Numbered from the stretch's first letter, positions 34,555 to 45,699 are shown. The stretch: DNA of 64,000 bases from Nilaparvata lugens (GCF_014356525.2 NC_052518.1:98343932-98407931), one strand, 5' to 3'. A program made the numbers and translations. Notes: a model not told the origin generated them from the letters alone.

Positions 34555-34567
34555 AATATCACAGTTA

Positions 34568-35087
34568 AGCCTGGTTTTTATTAGTAGAGTTAGTGGTAGA
34601 GTTCTCTTGGCAAGTACTATCTTGTGAACTCTCCCAATGAAAACGTTCATGGTAGAGTACTAGTGTTTATTAGAGTAGAGTGGGATAGTACTCTACCACT
34701 TGCCTTCCCCCACCACCGCTTCTCACTCTACTCTAACACTACTATGCATATAAAAATAGTCTCGAGCTAGTAGAGTAGAGTAGAGTCGTGCCGTAGGCTT
34801 TCAAGTTTAAGAAGTATTGTTATTTATTAAAAAGTATTAATTTATTGAAAAGTGATAATTTAAATTGTATTATGATAGTAAATATTAAAGTGTTAATAAG
34901 TGTTTGAGTGTTTATTAATAAAAAAGTATTGACATTTTAAGGTTAGTTCTGTTCACTAGACAACACACTTTACCTACTATTCTCATTTGTAGTCAAAACA
35001 GTCGACCAAATAAGTAGAGTAGAGTTAGCTCGGTAGAGTTTGTATGCCAGTTACTCGACCACTAACTCTACTAGTGAAAACCAGGCT
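34568..35087. mobile_element. 520-bp MITE with AGCCTGGTTTT ends
   Basis: Terminal inverted repeats of about 33 bp: AGCCTGGTTTTTATTAGTAG at the left, and CTCTACTAGTGAAAACCAGG plus CT at the right. The interior is rich in TAGAGTAGAG motifs. No target duplication was evident in the flanking 8 bp. Non-coding. Confidence 0.75.
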
Positions 35088-35463
35088 ATGAGGCAACGTT
35101 GTATTGCTCATTTGTTTTATGTTCATCAGGTATTCCTATGTTCAATATAATATCGTCTATCTTTCTCACTTGTCAAGGAGTGGATTGAAAATGTTGTACT
35201 GTGAATGGATTGTCATCAGAAAAAGCAGATAACTTCATCCTTTTCTAGATCCACACCGTTAAAGCTCAGTTTCAATACTATTAATCAGGTTTATTTAGTC
35301 TGTGGTTGTAGGCTATGAGGAAATATAATGAACTACCAAAATTTTATCCCAATAATTATGAAAATAATTCTTTACCGGGTGTTACCCGATATTAAACAGT
35401 TATATTTATTTTAAAAAGTGGTATATACAAACCAATTTTACCATCAAATTACTCACAGAAATA

Positions 35464-35663
35464 TCAAGTTTATGATGATGTATTTTAAATGTTCTATATG
35501 CCCTCCTTTTAAGGCCTCCGACGACCTCTGGACGGTAGCCAAATTCATCCCAGACTGTTCGCAAGATTATTGTCTTCTCGGACTGTAGCTATTGCATCAG
35601 TTATCCTGGGTTTAGCTCCTCAATGTCAAGTGCTGAGGGAGGAACATAAACACGATCTTTAAT
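35464..35663 (-). pseudogene. Tc1/mariner-like transposase C-terminus, copy 1
   Basis: Minus-strand reading gives KDRVYVPPSALDIEEL, then after a frame change LRTVWDEFGYRPEVV. This is the ending shared by a group of insect IS630/Tc1/mariner-like transposases (KDRVYVPP followed by EELK.RI and YRLDV.R...GGHIE). No catalytic residues are included. Broken by stops and shifts. Confidence 0.65.
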
Positions 35664-35860
35664 GTTGTTCTTCCCTTAGCACTTAAAATTGAGGAGCTAA
35701 AAACCAGGATAACTGATACAATAGCTACAGTCCGAGAAGACATACATCTTGCGAACAGTCTGGGATGAATTTGGCTACCGTCTAGATGTCGTCCGAGCCT
35801 TAAAAGGAGGGCATATAGAACATTTAAAATACATCATCATAAACTTGATATTTCTGTGAG
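35655..35860 (+). pseudogene. Tc1/mariner-like transposase C-terminus, copy 2
   Basis: The + strand reads LKIEELKTRITDTIATVRED, then a shift, then YRLDVVRALKGGHIEHLKYI before a stop. It faces copy 1 across the palindrome centre. Best match to the family ending among the three copies. Confidence 0.65.
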
Positions 35861-36008
35861 TAATTTGATGGTAAAATTGGTTTGTATATACCACTTTTTA
35901 AAATAAATACAAGTGTTTAAAATTGGGTAACACCCGGTATATCGTTAAAGAATTATTTTCATAACTATTGGGATAAAATTTTGGTTGTTCATTATATTTC
36001 GGGTTTAC

Positions 36009-36112
36009 CTGGGTTTTAGCTCCTCAATATCAAGTGCTGAGGGAGGAACATAAACACGATCTTTAACGTTGTTCCTCCCTTAGCACTTAAAATTGAGGAG
36101 CTAAAACCCAGG
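36009..36112. repeat. Inverted repeat, third transposase-relic centre
   Basis: CCTGGGTTTTAGCTCCTCAA and its complement flank the same central segment (AACATAAACACGATCTTTAA) seen at the centre of the 682-bp palindrome. It is a partial extra copy joined directly to that palindrome's right end. Confidence 0.7.
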
Positions 36113-36237
36113 ATAACTGATGCAGTAGCTACAGTCCGAGAAGACAATAATCTTGCGAACAGTCTGGGATGAATTTGGGTAGATATCGTCCGAGCCTCAA
36201 AAGGAGGGCACATAGAACACTCATAAAACATCATCAT
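36068..36237 (+). pseudogene. Tc1/mariner-like transposase C-terminus, copy 3
   Basis: The + strand reads VVPPLALKIEELKPRITDAV, then ATVRED and after shifts VRASKGGHIEH. Same ending as copies 1 and 2, with a small deletion before the YRLDV motif (GGGTAGATATCG). Confidence 0.65.
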
Positions 36238-36269
36238 TAACTTGGTTCTGCTGTGAGTAATTTGATGTA

Positions 36270-36400
36270 AAATTCATTTATTTATTCATTTCCATTTTCA
36301 TTAATTTACGATACAAATAAAACTGATGTTACATAAAAAATTGGTAGATAAAATAATAAGGTAGCCCTTGTGCTATTTTTCTTCTGCTATTTATTGCATT
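36270..36400 (-). repeat. LINE/SINE 3' end (TAAGGTAGCCCTTGTGC type), copy 1
   Basis: It shares AATAAGGTAGCCCTTGTGCT with the region at 61040-61180 (variant AATAAGGTAACCTTGTGCTA). On the minus strand it ends with AATGAATAAATAAATGAATT, a tail-like end. Confidence 0.5.
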
Positions 36401-36420
36401 TATTCAAATGCTGTATAAAT

Positions 36421-36655
36421 AAATTATTATTAAACGAAAATCAAATGCTGTTATTCTCCCCGAAACTTCTGCTTCTGCAAATATTGACAACAGGGTAAAC
36501 AGCTAGATGGAAATTCGGGCTGACAAATAATTTTTGAATAGTAGCGCTCTTCGAATTTCCATCTAGCTGTTTACCCTGTTGTCAATCTTTGCTGTAGCAG
36601 AAGTCTTCGAGTTGATTTACAGCATTTAATTTGCATTTTCGTTTAATAATAATTT
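36421..36655. mobile_element. 235-bp palindromic MITE
   Basis: Ends are AAATTATTATTAAACGAAAA and its complement. Arms share GACAACAGGGTAAACAGCTA and GATGGAAATTCG around a centre at 36538. Single copy in this window. Non-coding. Confidence 0.75.
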
Positions 36656-38194
36656 ATAAACTATTATGTTGTAGCATAGCCTCCATGTATGAGAGGTGGC
36701 TAATACCATGTATTAGAGGTGGCTATGGTTGTAGTCCTCTGAGCACCTGCATTGTAGCATGGTTATAATTAATAATAATAATACTGAGGGTGATGCCCAC
36801 ATAAGCTCTTAGGCTTGAGCGTGGGTAATGAGTGAGAGGGATGATGATGAACAATGACTACTACTTTTTAGGTAGTCGGGACCGACGGATCATCATCTCC
36901 TCCGAAAAACGGGGTGTATACCACAGGGAAAAGGATGCTTTGATCTCTAGTAATAAAACATTATATTTCATCTCTGGTTACACCATAATACGATAATTAC
37001 CGTGATATTTATATAATAGGTGTTATAAATAGAATGTTATTGTTATAGGCTGAGTATAAATGACATCTAGATACAAAAATATTTATATTTTGAAGGTCAT
37101 AGTGTAAAACATATTTTTTATTGATCCACACTATAGTAAGATTATCTTCAAACTGTCGGCATTTCATATGAGTAACATCAAGTTTACCATTCAATCTAGT
37201 CTGATAGTTTGAAGTGAAGGTAAAGGTCAACAGTTTACATAAAAAATTTATTGATGGAGAATATGCATGAAGTGGTCGGAAAACCACTGTATAAGTAAGT
37301 ATCTGGGCGTTGTTGTAAGTTAAACAACCATTATTGTGAGTCAAAAATGATAAACGGCTCTGCAAGTTCCGCCTTCGGAGCTTTTCCATGAAGCAGTAGA
37401 CCTACTGTCAATATTGAACACTGCTATTCATTTACATAACTGCATGATTGTGTCCGTCCAAATCTAACGCTTCATACAAAATGGCAGAAATCACTGATAA
37501 GAAAGTCACATCTCCCAGTATGGAACAGATTACTCAGTATGAAGCATGCAATGATTGATCATCATTGCTGAAAGGTTATTATACATTTGATTCGTTCGAA
37601 GGTGAAATGTCTAATGAAAATTTTAAACTGCTCAACAACTGTATCAAGCGTCCAATGTTATAACTACGAATTGGCTTTGGTGAGCCGCACCAAATAATAC
37701 GTGGTGAAGGTCTTCACTCTAGTAATAAAATATGATTATTATTTTTAAGCAGCGTATTTAAAATATTTTAAAGCATAAATTTAAGCAGCAATTTACTTAT
37801 TTATTATAATTTTTTTATTAGTATATTTCATTTCTTTTCAATGAAACCCATGAAGCACGGGCGCACACTACTATCCAGCCAGTCGGTTGGCAAATATCTC
37901 AGAGGAGTTTGAAGTGCGTTGCAGTGAAACCACCTAGTTACTCAGATGAACAACTATGAATATAAATTATTTTTATACTAGTGACGCCTTGGGTTGGATA
38001 ACTCGCTCATGAACTGTTGTATTGTAATCTTTGAAACCCGCAACTTTAAATTATCCAGAGTTAGTGAAAATTATGAAACAGCTAAATATTGTTTTACAAG
38101 AATAATCTAAAGAAGGTTTCGTTAGGGATCCTATTTGAAATGAAGAAATACTCTACAAAAATTACTCTGCAGCCTCAACATTTTTGTCCCTCAT
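36656..38194. other. Non-coding; repeat fragments
   Basis: The part 36781-36940 (GGGTGATGCCCACATAAGCT, GGTAGTCGGGACCGACGG) looks like a dispersed retroelement tail, from general familiarity only. The part 37340-37680 is a diverged relative of 56040-56470, sharing ATGGC.GAAA.CACTGATAAGA. No convincing gene. Confidence 0.4.
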
Positions 38195-38906
38195 TGACCG
38201 AGCGAAGTGAAGTCTAGGATTCAAGTCGACGGTTTTGCATTACTCTGTTTAAATGTTAATAATATTATGTTCAAATGTTTATATGTTCCGCATTTACGGC
38301 GAAACGCAGTTATAGATGTTCATGAAATTTGACAGGTATGCTCCTTTTTAAATTACGTGTCGAAGTATATACAAGTTTTTGGAAATTTTTAATTTCAAGG
38401 ATAATATAAAAGGAAAAGGAGATTCCTTCATACGCCATATTAGAGTAAAAATCATACTATAGAATTATTCATCATAAATCAGCCGTCGAGTGGATTATAA
38501 ATTGCATGCAATTCAATATCTGAATGTAATTTGGTAAAAAATCAGCTGCTGTGTGGACTATTAATTGCATGCCTCATTGAATGTAATTTTTATGCACTAT
38601 TAAATGAGCTATTGATTGCATGCAATAACGCATGCTATTAATAACTAAAATACATAGTATTGTCTCTCGACCTTTCTCTGCTTTGAACTCGGACTGACCT
38701 GTTGCCAGTATGTCTTGAAGGAGATTAGCTTTTGATGTTAGCATTTCTGATACACCAAGCCCAACAGCCATTAGCCGTTTTCACACCGATATCTCGCCGA
38801 CACCACATACAGACAGGATTTACTCTGATGGACAGTATAAGAGGAGGCTGTCGTTTATAACTGAAACTGCGCGAGTTCTACTGTTCACAGAACTACAAGT
38901 GTAATT
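38195..38906 (+). mobile_element. Dispersed repeat G, copy 1
   Basis: It starts TGACCGAGCGAAGTGAAGTC and ends with GTTCACAGAACTAC. It matches 53530-54210 in inverse orientation over its whole length. It contains several palindromic TTGCATGCAATT-type motifs (38500-38640). Small frames inside have no domain. Probably a non-autonomous DNA element. Confidence 0.7.
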
Positions 38907-40970
38907 TTAAATGACCCAAACCGGATAAACACACAAACCGGAAAAGTCCAACTCAAGGAGGTGGTCGCGGAATACATTATACAAAATGATACATGATACA
39001 CAGTGCGTCACGGAAGATACTTGATACGGATACACAGCGCATCGCGGAAGATACGTGACGTGACAGGCAGCGAAACCAACAGTTCACTAAATAACAAAAA
39101 TAACCAAACACTAGAAATAACACTTCAAATTTTCGATCACGTCGGGGTCAACACTATAGATGTATGGTTGTACAGGTGATAACACTATTAAACTACACAG
39201 TTCAAATTATAATGTGACTTCAATGAATCTGACTAAAGAAATTAAACTACAAATACAGACAAATTTGGCAGGCCAGCTGTAGGGAATTTTCGGTGATGCG
39301 CATAGCAGTTAGGCACGTGTTGTTGGTAAGGATGTTCAAACTAGACTGCCTCACAGCCTCAGCCTCATGGAAGGCATAATATGCTATTCGAGGGAAAGGG
39401 AGGTGAAAGTTGCCAACATGGGAAAGAGAGGGGGAGTGTAAAGAGTGAGACAAAGAAGGAATGAATGAGAGTTGTGAGGGTTGGAAAGACAATGCAGGAG
39501 GTATATGCTTATAGTCTAACGGTTTTGAAAGGAGCTTGGACAAAGGTAACAGAATGTATAGAAATAAGGCAGTACAAGGCTACTAGCCTGCCAGGAATCA
39601 ATGTATCAATATAAATTAATCTAGTTTTGAAAGTGATTTTAGTGAAATTATTACAGTAGAGGAGCTTGTTTCTACATATTTCATCAGTTCTGGTACGAAA
39701 TATAAATATGCATGAGTGACCAATAATTTATATCGAAAAATATGAACTTTTTTTAGTTGGGTATTATAAAAAAAATCTATAATCCTATCTCTTTTGCATG
39801 AGTACAACTACATAATAGAAGTACTCATCTTTGGCTTGTAGAAAACGTAGATTAATAATGGTGAAGCAATTTATAAAAATTGTAAAATAATATTCTCCAA
39901 AATCAATACATTTCAGCGGATATTGCAGTGATCAGAGAAAACCTAAGTAGAAACGTATACAATAATTTTGTTGTTACTAGAAGTGGTATCAGAGCATTGA
40001 AATACTGTATAATAATAAAGAAATGATGCCAAGATAATATCCATATCCTTGATGATAAAGAAATCATGGATGATGCCAAGTTGAAATCAGTAAAATCAAC
40101 GACACAGGAAGAAGATTTACAGGAAAATTTGAGTCCATCTTTGTTCTGCAGACCTACAAGCGTTTCTATATTGATTAAATTAGTAATCATCGGTCAAATA
40201 AATCAGAGGAATTTTATGCAACCTTATAAAGGCCATGATCTCATACTCAAACTTCTGCCATCAAATTTTCAATATTCATAAAAAGTTTCAGTTTTAGGTA
40301 GTCTACAAATTAGGCAGGACATAGTGAGATTTGTCATAGATTAAGATGGCTGGTATTTTTGACAAGGGATTTTTTCACCCATTTCTGACCGAGCTTATAT
40401 TATAAATCAGCAGAAAGTTGATGGACTAGTTAGAGAATTCAAAAATCCTATATCTACAAATTTACTGCTGCCAAGTTAACAACAGAAAATATAATGTTCT
40501 GAGGTTACGCATAACCCCATTTGCCTTTCTAGGGTTAACGCGACACCATGTTCACATAGATACTAACTCAACGTGCAGTCAAAAACGTTTAATTGATTAT
40601 TATATTATTCCAGCCTAATGAAATTCAAGCTTATTTATAAGTAAAGCAATCCTAATTACATGTGCATATCCATATCATAATCTCTAATAGTTAATTTGAT
40701 TGGAATTCTTATACTGGAAAACATTATTATACTTGATCGAATTTTCGAATATTTCATTATTGTTACAAAGGATGAATGCATTTTTATGATGGCCATCAAT
40801 TTCAATTGCGGAGTCGTTAAACACATGGCAAACATATGGAACAACGTAGCCTATAAGCGAGCAAGCGAACATCCTCAACACAACGAAGAGAACAACTTCA
40901 CACTGAGCCAGTTCCCCCTCTCATTCTCCTAACAGCATCTTACCAAATCCTCTCAGGACGGATCACCATC
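38907..40970. other. Non-coding, nothing recognised
   Basis: Several short frames (39247-39543 minus, 39903-40190 minus, 40066-40281 plus, 40696-40932 plus) have no recognisable domain and no supporting splice context. Confidence 0.4.
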
Positions 40971-41036
40971 TTCTGATCTTGAAACTTGGAGAAGAAGGGA
41001 GAGTTCTGATCTTGAAACTGGGAGAAGAAGGGAGAG
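40971..41036. repeat. 33-bp direct duplication
   Basis: Two adjacent units of TTCTGATCTTGAAACT-GGAGAAGAAGG type (40971-41003, 41004-41036) differ by about one base. Confidence 0.75.
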
Positions 41037-41402
41037 ATATAGTGAAATAGAATACGTAAGAAAGCGACACGCCCTAATCCGTGGGCAATGGATACGACTC
41101 ACTTTAATCTCACTTCTTCTTTGGCTAAGCCTTATCCCAACCATTATGGGGTCAGCATTTCCCTCCTTCAGCCGTCTCCTCCACAAAATCCTGTCCATCT
41201 CCTCCCCAGGTCACCATCCATTATCCCGTAAATCAGCCTCCACTCTGTCTCTCCACCTCATCCTTGGACTTCCTCGCACTCTTGTCCCACCCAGATCGAA
41301 ATCCTGGGTGAATTTCACTACACACTGAGAATTTCCTTGAACAATTTTGGGACAAGGGACAGTTTTGGGCTGATGAGCTTGTAGTTCCTTCCTTAATCGT
41401 TT

Positions 41403-41870
41403 ATATGATTCATGTATGATTCAATATATAAATCAGCAGTGTTTGAGGCTCTCTTTAGGGTTCAAAAGAAAGCTTTGGGACGGGACTTTGGCCTATCTGA
41501 TAGGTGGTCTTTCAGATTCATATTTTCAAGGGATGTAGCCTTCCTTCAAGGAGAAAAAATAGCGAAATCGAGCGCTTCCTGGGGAGTGAAGACATCGTCC
41601 GATTTATTAAAGCTGGCAGGATTAGGTGGATTGGGCACTTGGTGAGAATGGGTGATGAAAGGATTGCCAAATATATATGGGGGAAAGGATATACAATAGA
41701 AGAAGAAAAGGAAAGCCAAGGAATAGATGGACAGATGATGTAGAGCAGGATTTGAGAACGCTTGGAGTTCGAAACTGGGAAAGGCAGGCAGTGGATCGGG
41801 AGAGATGGAGAGGCTTTGTGAGGGAGGCCAAGGGTTGTAGCGACCTGTAGAGCTGAGAAGTAAGTAAGTA
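41403..41870 (+). pseudogene. LINE ORF2 C-terminus and 3' tail
   Basis: Frames in this stretch encode KAVFEALFRVQKKALG and then, after shifts, [20 protein letters not shown], and on to [29 protein letters not shown] and VREAKGCSDL. This is the well-known basic ending of one LINE group (RRxRWxGHVxRM ... RGRPxxRWxDD ... DRxxWR). It ends with AGCTGAGAAGTAAGTAAGTA, a TAAG-repeat tail at 41858-41870. RT motifs are absent. Confidence 0.65.
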
Positions 41871-42130
41871 GCCTTCCTTCTGCTCCTGCTATTTGTGTGT
41901 TATAGATAGCTTTTTAGAAATAAGTAACATTTCGGGAAGGAAAGATGACCCATTCATTATTATAATACACGTTTTAGAGGTCTCATGTCTATGCATTATG
42001 CAGAGCATAAAGACTCACTTTATGAAGAAAAGTCCATACTACATGGGAATAAAAATTGTCAACAGAGGATCCAGAAAAGTGTCACTCCTGGTCAATTCAA
42101 AAATAGCCTGAAATCTATTCTTTCAACTAT

Positions 42131-42135
42131 CTGCT
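42131..42135 (+). other. 5-bp target duplication (left), CTGCT
   Basis: CTGCT directly precedes the 5' LTR and is repeated at 45858-45862 after the 3' LTR, as expected from Ty3/gypsy-type integration. Confidence 0.9.
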
Positions 42136-42237
42136 TGTGATGATAAAACAGCTGTAATATTTATAATCTGTTATCTCTGTTACTAAGACACATATTTAAT
42201 GTCGAATAAAGCTCGTGTTGAGTCCAATTCTATTACA
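42136..42237 (+). repeat. 5' LTR (102 bp)
   Basis: It begins TGTGATGATAAAACAG and ends TTCTATTACA (TG...CA ends). A TATAAT box lies at 42162-42167. About 30 nt downstream, near 42192-42197, the transcript should start. AATAAA at 42205-42210 would act as polyadenylation signal in the 3' copy. That leaves a U3 of about 60 bp and R plus U5 of about 42 bp. Confidence 0.93.
42162..42167 (+). promoter_or_regulatory. TATA box of LTR
   Basis: TATAAT lies about 30 nt before the segment 42195-42210 that is complementary to the primer-site region. The spacing fits RNA polymerase II initiation at about 42192-42197. Inferred from position, not proven. Confidence 0.5.
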
Positions 42238-42238
42238 A

Positions 42239-42254
42239 TTTATTCGACATTAAA
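42239..42254 (+). other. Putative self-priming primer-binding site
   Basis: TTTATTCGACATTAAA starts 2 nt after the last LTR base (one spacer nucleotide). It is perfectly complementary over 16 nt to LTR positions 42195-42210. A tRNA-type site (starting TGG) is absent here. By analogy with the yeast Tf1 family, whose RNA 5' end folds back to prime, the 5' end of this transcript could serve as its own primer. The gag ATG follows at 42266. Confidence 0.6.
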
Positions 42255-42265
42255 ATATCAAATAA

Positions 42266-42776
42266 ATGGGTCCGAAAAGAAAAACGAGTAAACGTCAAGA
42301 TTTAATCAGTGAAGGAGAAAACGATTCGCAAAACCAAATGCTTGGAAAAATACTGAAACCAACAGTTTTATCGATTGACCAAGATTCAGATGAAGCACCG
42401 AAAACGTGGAGACATTGGAAGGTAACATTTTTAAACTTCTTAAAAAAACAGTTCAATCCCGAAAAATGATGAATTGAATGTTTTGATCAATTATGTGTCA
42501 CCGAATATTTTTGAAAGTATTTGCAATTGTATATCATTTGAAGAAGCTATAACAACTCTTGAAGAAAGCTTTATAAAACCTCAAAATGTAGTACATGCAC
42601 GTTACTGCTTATCTAAAGCAAAACAAACCCATGGAGAATCAATTGATCAATTCTATAATAAACTAAAACGGCTAAGTTTACCATGTAACTTTCAAGCAGT
42701 CACGGCTGACGATAACAAAAGTGAATATATCCGAGACGCGTTCATCTCCGGATTAGAATCATCGAAAATCAGATAA
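42266..42776 (+). pseudogene. gag: Gag, N-terminal and capsid-like part
   Basis: It starts at ATG 42266 with a basic N-terminus (GPKRKTSKRQ), then WRHWKVTFLNFLKKQF, after which the frame is lost at an A-run (42462-42466). The next frame (42474-42776) gives EEAITTLEESFIKPQNVVHA, ARYCLSKAKQTHGESIDQFY and FISGLESSKIR, a retrotransposon-gag-type helical domain. A TAA at 42774-42776 then interrupts it; a single C-to-T change in a CAA codon would explain the stop. The same frame continues beyond. Confidence 0.85.
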
Positions 42777-43427
42777 CATCTTTTCGAAATGAAATCGCTA
42801 ACTTTGCAAGACGCTATCTCACAAGCACGAATGTTAGAGAATGCTGAAAACATTGCTAAAGAATACGAAACCAGTTCAGAATATGTTAACACAGTCCTAG
42901 CAAACGAGAATAAAAATACCGAGAAAACGACTTTAGTCCGTAATTCTTACCAAAAGAAGATTCAATGCAGATTTTGTGGCTATAATAATCATACTGATAA
43001 TAGCCAATGCCCAGCAAAAGGACAACCATGCCTAACTTGTAATCGAATAGGCCATTTTTCAAAAGTATGCAGAGCACGAAACGATAAAAAAAACCAAATG
43101 GTATCTGCCACAGTAATTTCAGCAGCAAATACCAGCACTGACCTCTCAAAATGTCTTGTTCCTATACGTGTTAATGGAATAGATACATTGGCACTATTAG
43201 ACACTGGGAGCACAGCAAGTTTTATAGATAAGAAACTAGTAGTACAATCGAAGATGAAAACTATGCCATATTCCAATTTGATTACATTTGCTTCAAGTGC
43301 CTGCAACACTAAAACAACTGAGTGCGCTTTGAGTGAAATATATTTCCAGAACGAAGAATATAATGATTTTCCTTTGATCGTATTGAACAAATGTTGCGCT
43401 AGTGTAATTTTGGGAACGATTTTCTAA
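42777..43427 (+). pseudogene. Gag nucleocapsid and protease
   Basis: The frame continues from gag past the stop. Two zinc knuckles follow: C-X2-C-X4-H-X5-C (CRFCGYNNHTDNSQC, about 42967-43011) and C-X2-C-X4-H-X4-C (CLTCNRIGHFSKVC, about 43030-43071). Next comes an aspartic protease with ALLDTGSTASFID (about 43192-43230) and a C-terminal VILG motif at 43404-43415. The double-knuckle spacing with a PAKGQ linker is typical of Mag-clade elements. The frame ends inside the conserved ILG-x-DFL segment; the continuation is in the -1 frame. Confidence 0.88.
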
Positions 43428-45385
43428 AGAACTTTTCATCCATCACTTTTGATTTCGGTGGATCTAAAGCAGCACTACAACTGAATGAAGACAATGACGC
43501 AAGAAGGCCTACTTATGAAATTAAAAAGTGTGCTCTAGCCCAAGCTACAGTAGAACCTGTCTCATTGTTTCGTGATCTTCAACCGGACTGTCGGCCTATA
43601 ATAACTAAATCGAGACGACATTCAGAAGAGGATTACTTGTTTATGATGAATGAAGTCAAACGGCTTAAAGATGCTGATATTATAGAAAATAGTCATTCTT
43701 CTTGGAGAGCTCAAACATTTGTTACTTCAAGAGAGAACCAAAAGAAACGTATGGTGATTGACTATTCACAGACCATCAACAAATTCACGAATTTGGATGC
43801 CTATCCACTACCACTAATGGAAGAATTAGTCAATAAGGTAGCGCAATATAAAATATTCTCATCTATTGACCTGAAATCTGCCTATCACCAGATACCAATC
43901 TTGCCTGAGGAAAGGCATTTCACCGCATTTGAAGTTGGACACAAACTGTATCAATTCAAAAGAATTCCGTTCGGAGTCACGAATGGAGTAGCTGCTTTCC
44001 AGAAAGTGATTGATCAAATCATAGAACAAGAAAATTTGACATCATGTTATGCCTATTTAGATGATATTATTGTATGCGGAAGGACCCAAGAAGAACATGA
44101 TGAAAATTTAGAAAATTTCTGGAGAGCAACAGAAAAATATGGCCTCACGATTAATGAAGAAAAGTGTAAAATATCTATGGAAAATTTAACCTTTCTGGGA
44201 TTCGAAATTGGTCAGGGTATGATTAAGCCCGATCCAGATCGATTGAAACCACTCCTTGACTTACCAGCTCCAAAAAATCAGAAAGAATTGAAGCGTGTCC
44301 TTGGAATGCTTGCACACTACTCCAAATGGATAAAAGAATTTTCAAAAAAGATCCATCCACTTGTGCATAATACTCACTTCCCGTTGAATGAAGAATGCAG
44401 AAATATATTTGAATCATTAAAGAAAGAAATAGGATCTGCAGTTCTAGTGCACATTGATGAAAAAGTCCCGTTCACTTTGGAAACTGATGCCTCAGATTAC
44501 GCTATTGGAGCAGTATTAACACAGAATGAGAGACCAGTGGCGTTTTTCTCAAGAACTCTTTCCACATCTGAAACTAGGCACTCTGCAGTGGAAAAACGCC
44601 ATTATGCCATTGTGGAATCAATCAGGAAATGGCGACATTACTTACTTGGACGAGAATTTACACTTATCACAGACCAGAAATCAGTTTCATTCATGTTTAG
44701 TAATAAACAAACCAGCAAGATTAAGAATGACAAAATCCAACGATGGCGCCTTGAATTGTCAGAATATAAGTTCAATATAATTTATAGAGTTGGAAAAGAG
44801 AATATACCAGCAGATACACTATCAAGAGTCTGTGCCACTGTTGGATGCCATACAGATATAAAGAAACTGATAAAAATTCATGAGGACCTGTGTCATCCAG
44901 GAGTTACTCGACTCCATCATTGGACCAACACAAAGAACTTACCATATTCAATAGATGATGTAAAAGAAGTATGTTCCAAATGTATTACATGTTCTGAAAT
45001 GAAACCACGCTATGCCAAAGGAACTGGCCGCCTTATAAAAGCAACTCGACCATTTGAACGTCTTAATATGGATTTCAAAGGCCCACTACAATCAAGTTCA
45101 AGGAACAAGTATATTTTAGTTCTTATAGACGAATATTCCAGATTCCCATTTGCCTTCCCCTGTCCTGACATGACTACTAATACAGTAATAAAACACCTTA
45201 CATCACTATTCTCTCTTTTTGGTGTACCGTCTTACATACATTCCGATAGAGGAACATCGTTTATGTCATCAGCTTTGAAAAATTTCCTACTATCAAAAGG
45301 AATTGCCAGCAGCAGAACATCGCCTATAATCCAGCCGGTAATGGGCAAGTCGAACGGTACAATGGAGTTATATGGAAAAGTGTGA
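43416..45385 (+). pseudogene. pol: Pol: reverse transcriptase, RNase H, integrase N-part
   Basis: A single open frame from 43416 (in the -1 frame relative to protease) runs to 45385; the first ATG-like position at 43565 is not a real start. RT: SSWRAQTFVTSRENQKKRMV, FSSIDLKSAYHQIPI, FGVTNGVAAFQKVID and the catalytic YLDDIIVCG (about 44056-44082). RNase H: LETDASDYAIGAVL (about 44479-44520) and the Glu in VEKRHYAIVE. Integrase: an HHCC-type zinc region (HEDLCHPGVTRLHHW ... CSKCITC) and DDE core residues in MDFKGPLQ and IHSDRGTSF. A frameshift near 45327 comes before the third acidic residue. Confidence 0.9.
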
Positions 45386-45699
45386 TGCTAGCCCTAAAAT
45401 CGAGAGGTTTGAACAACAGTCACTGGGAACAAGTTCTCCCCGATGCCCTTAACTCTATTCGTTCCCTATTATGCACAAGCACCAACTGCACACCACATGA
45501 GCGGATGTTTTTACATGCAAGAAACTCAAGTAATGGAAAACCATTACCAACCTGGCTATTGACACCTGGACCAGTATGGTTGAAGAAGATGACAAAAAAC
45601 TCAAAACAAGAATCGCAAGTTGAAAAAGTTGAATTAATCGAGAGTAACCCTGAATATGCGTTTGTTCGCCACAACGACGGCAGAGAATCGACAGTCTAA
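45325..45699 (+). pseudogene. Integrase C-terminal part in shifted frame
   Basis: From about 45328 the frame +2 relative to pol encodes the segment containing the third catalytic Glu (GQVERYN) and then LPDALNSIRSLLCTSTNCTP and ERMFLHARNSSNG. The chain ends at 45699. The C-terminal domain is short. Confidence 0.85.

Larger units (their letters stand above)
35319..36000. repeat. 682-bp palindrome carrying inverted transposase relics
   Basis: The left arm starts GAAATATAATGAAC and the right arm ends GTTCATTATATTTC; the centre lies near 35660. Arms of about 340 bp align through ACCGGGTGTTACCCGAT, GTGGTATATACAAACCAATT and CCCAGACTGTTCGCAAGAT, with several substitutions and small indels. Each arm encodes the same transposase tail, in opposite directions. 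Confidence 0.8.

Noticed and set aside
36421..36655. Palindrome as a replication origin or terminator
   Set aside because: Ends and size fit a MITE; nothing else suggests an origin.
39247..40932. A cluster of short frames as host gene exons
   Set aside because: No splice signals or domains supported them, frames overlap on both strands, and composition is that of the surrounding non-coding DNA.
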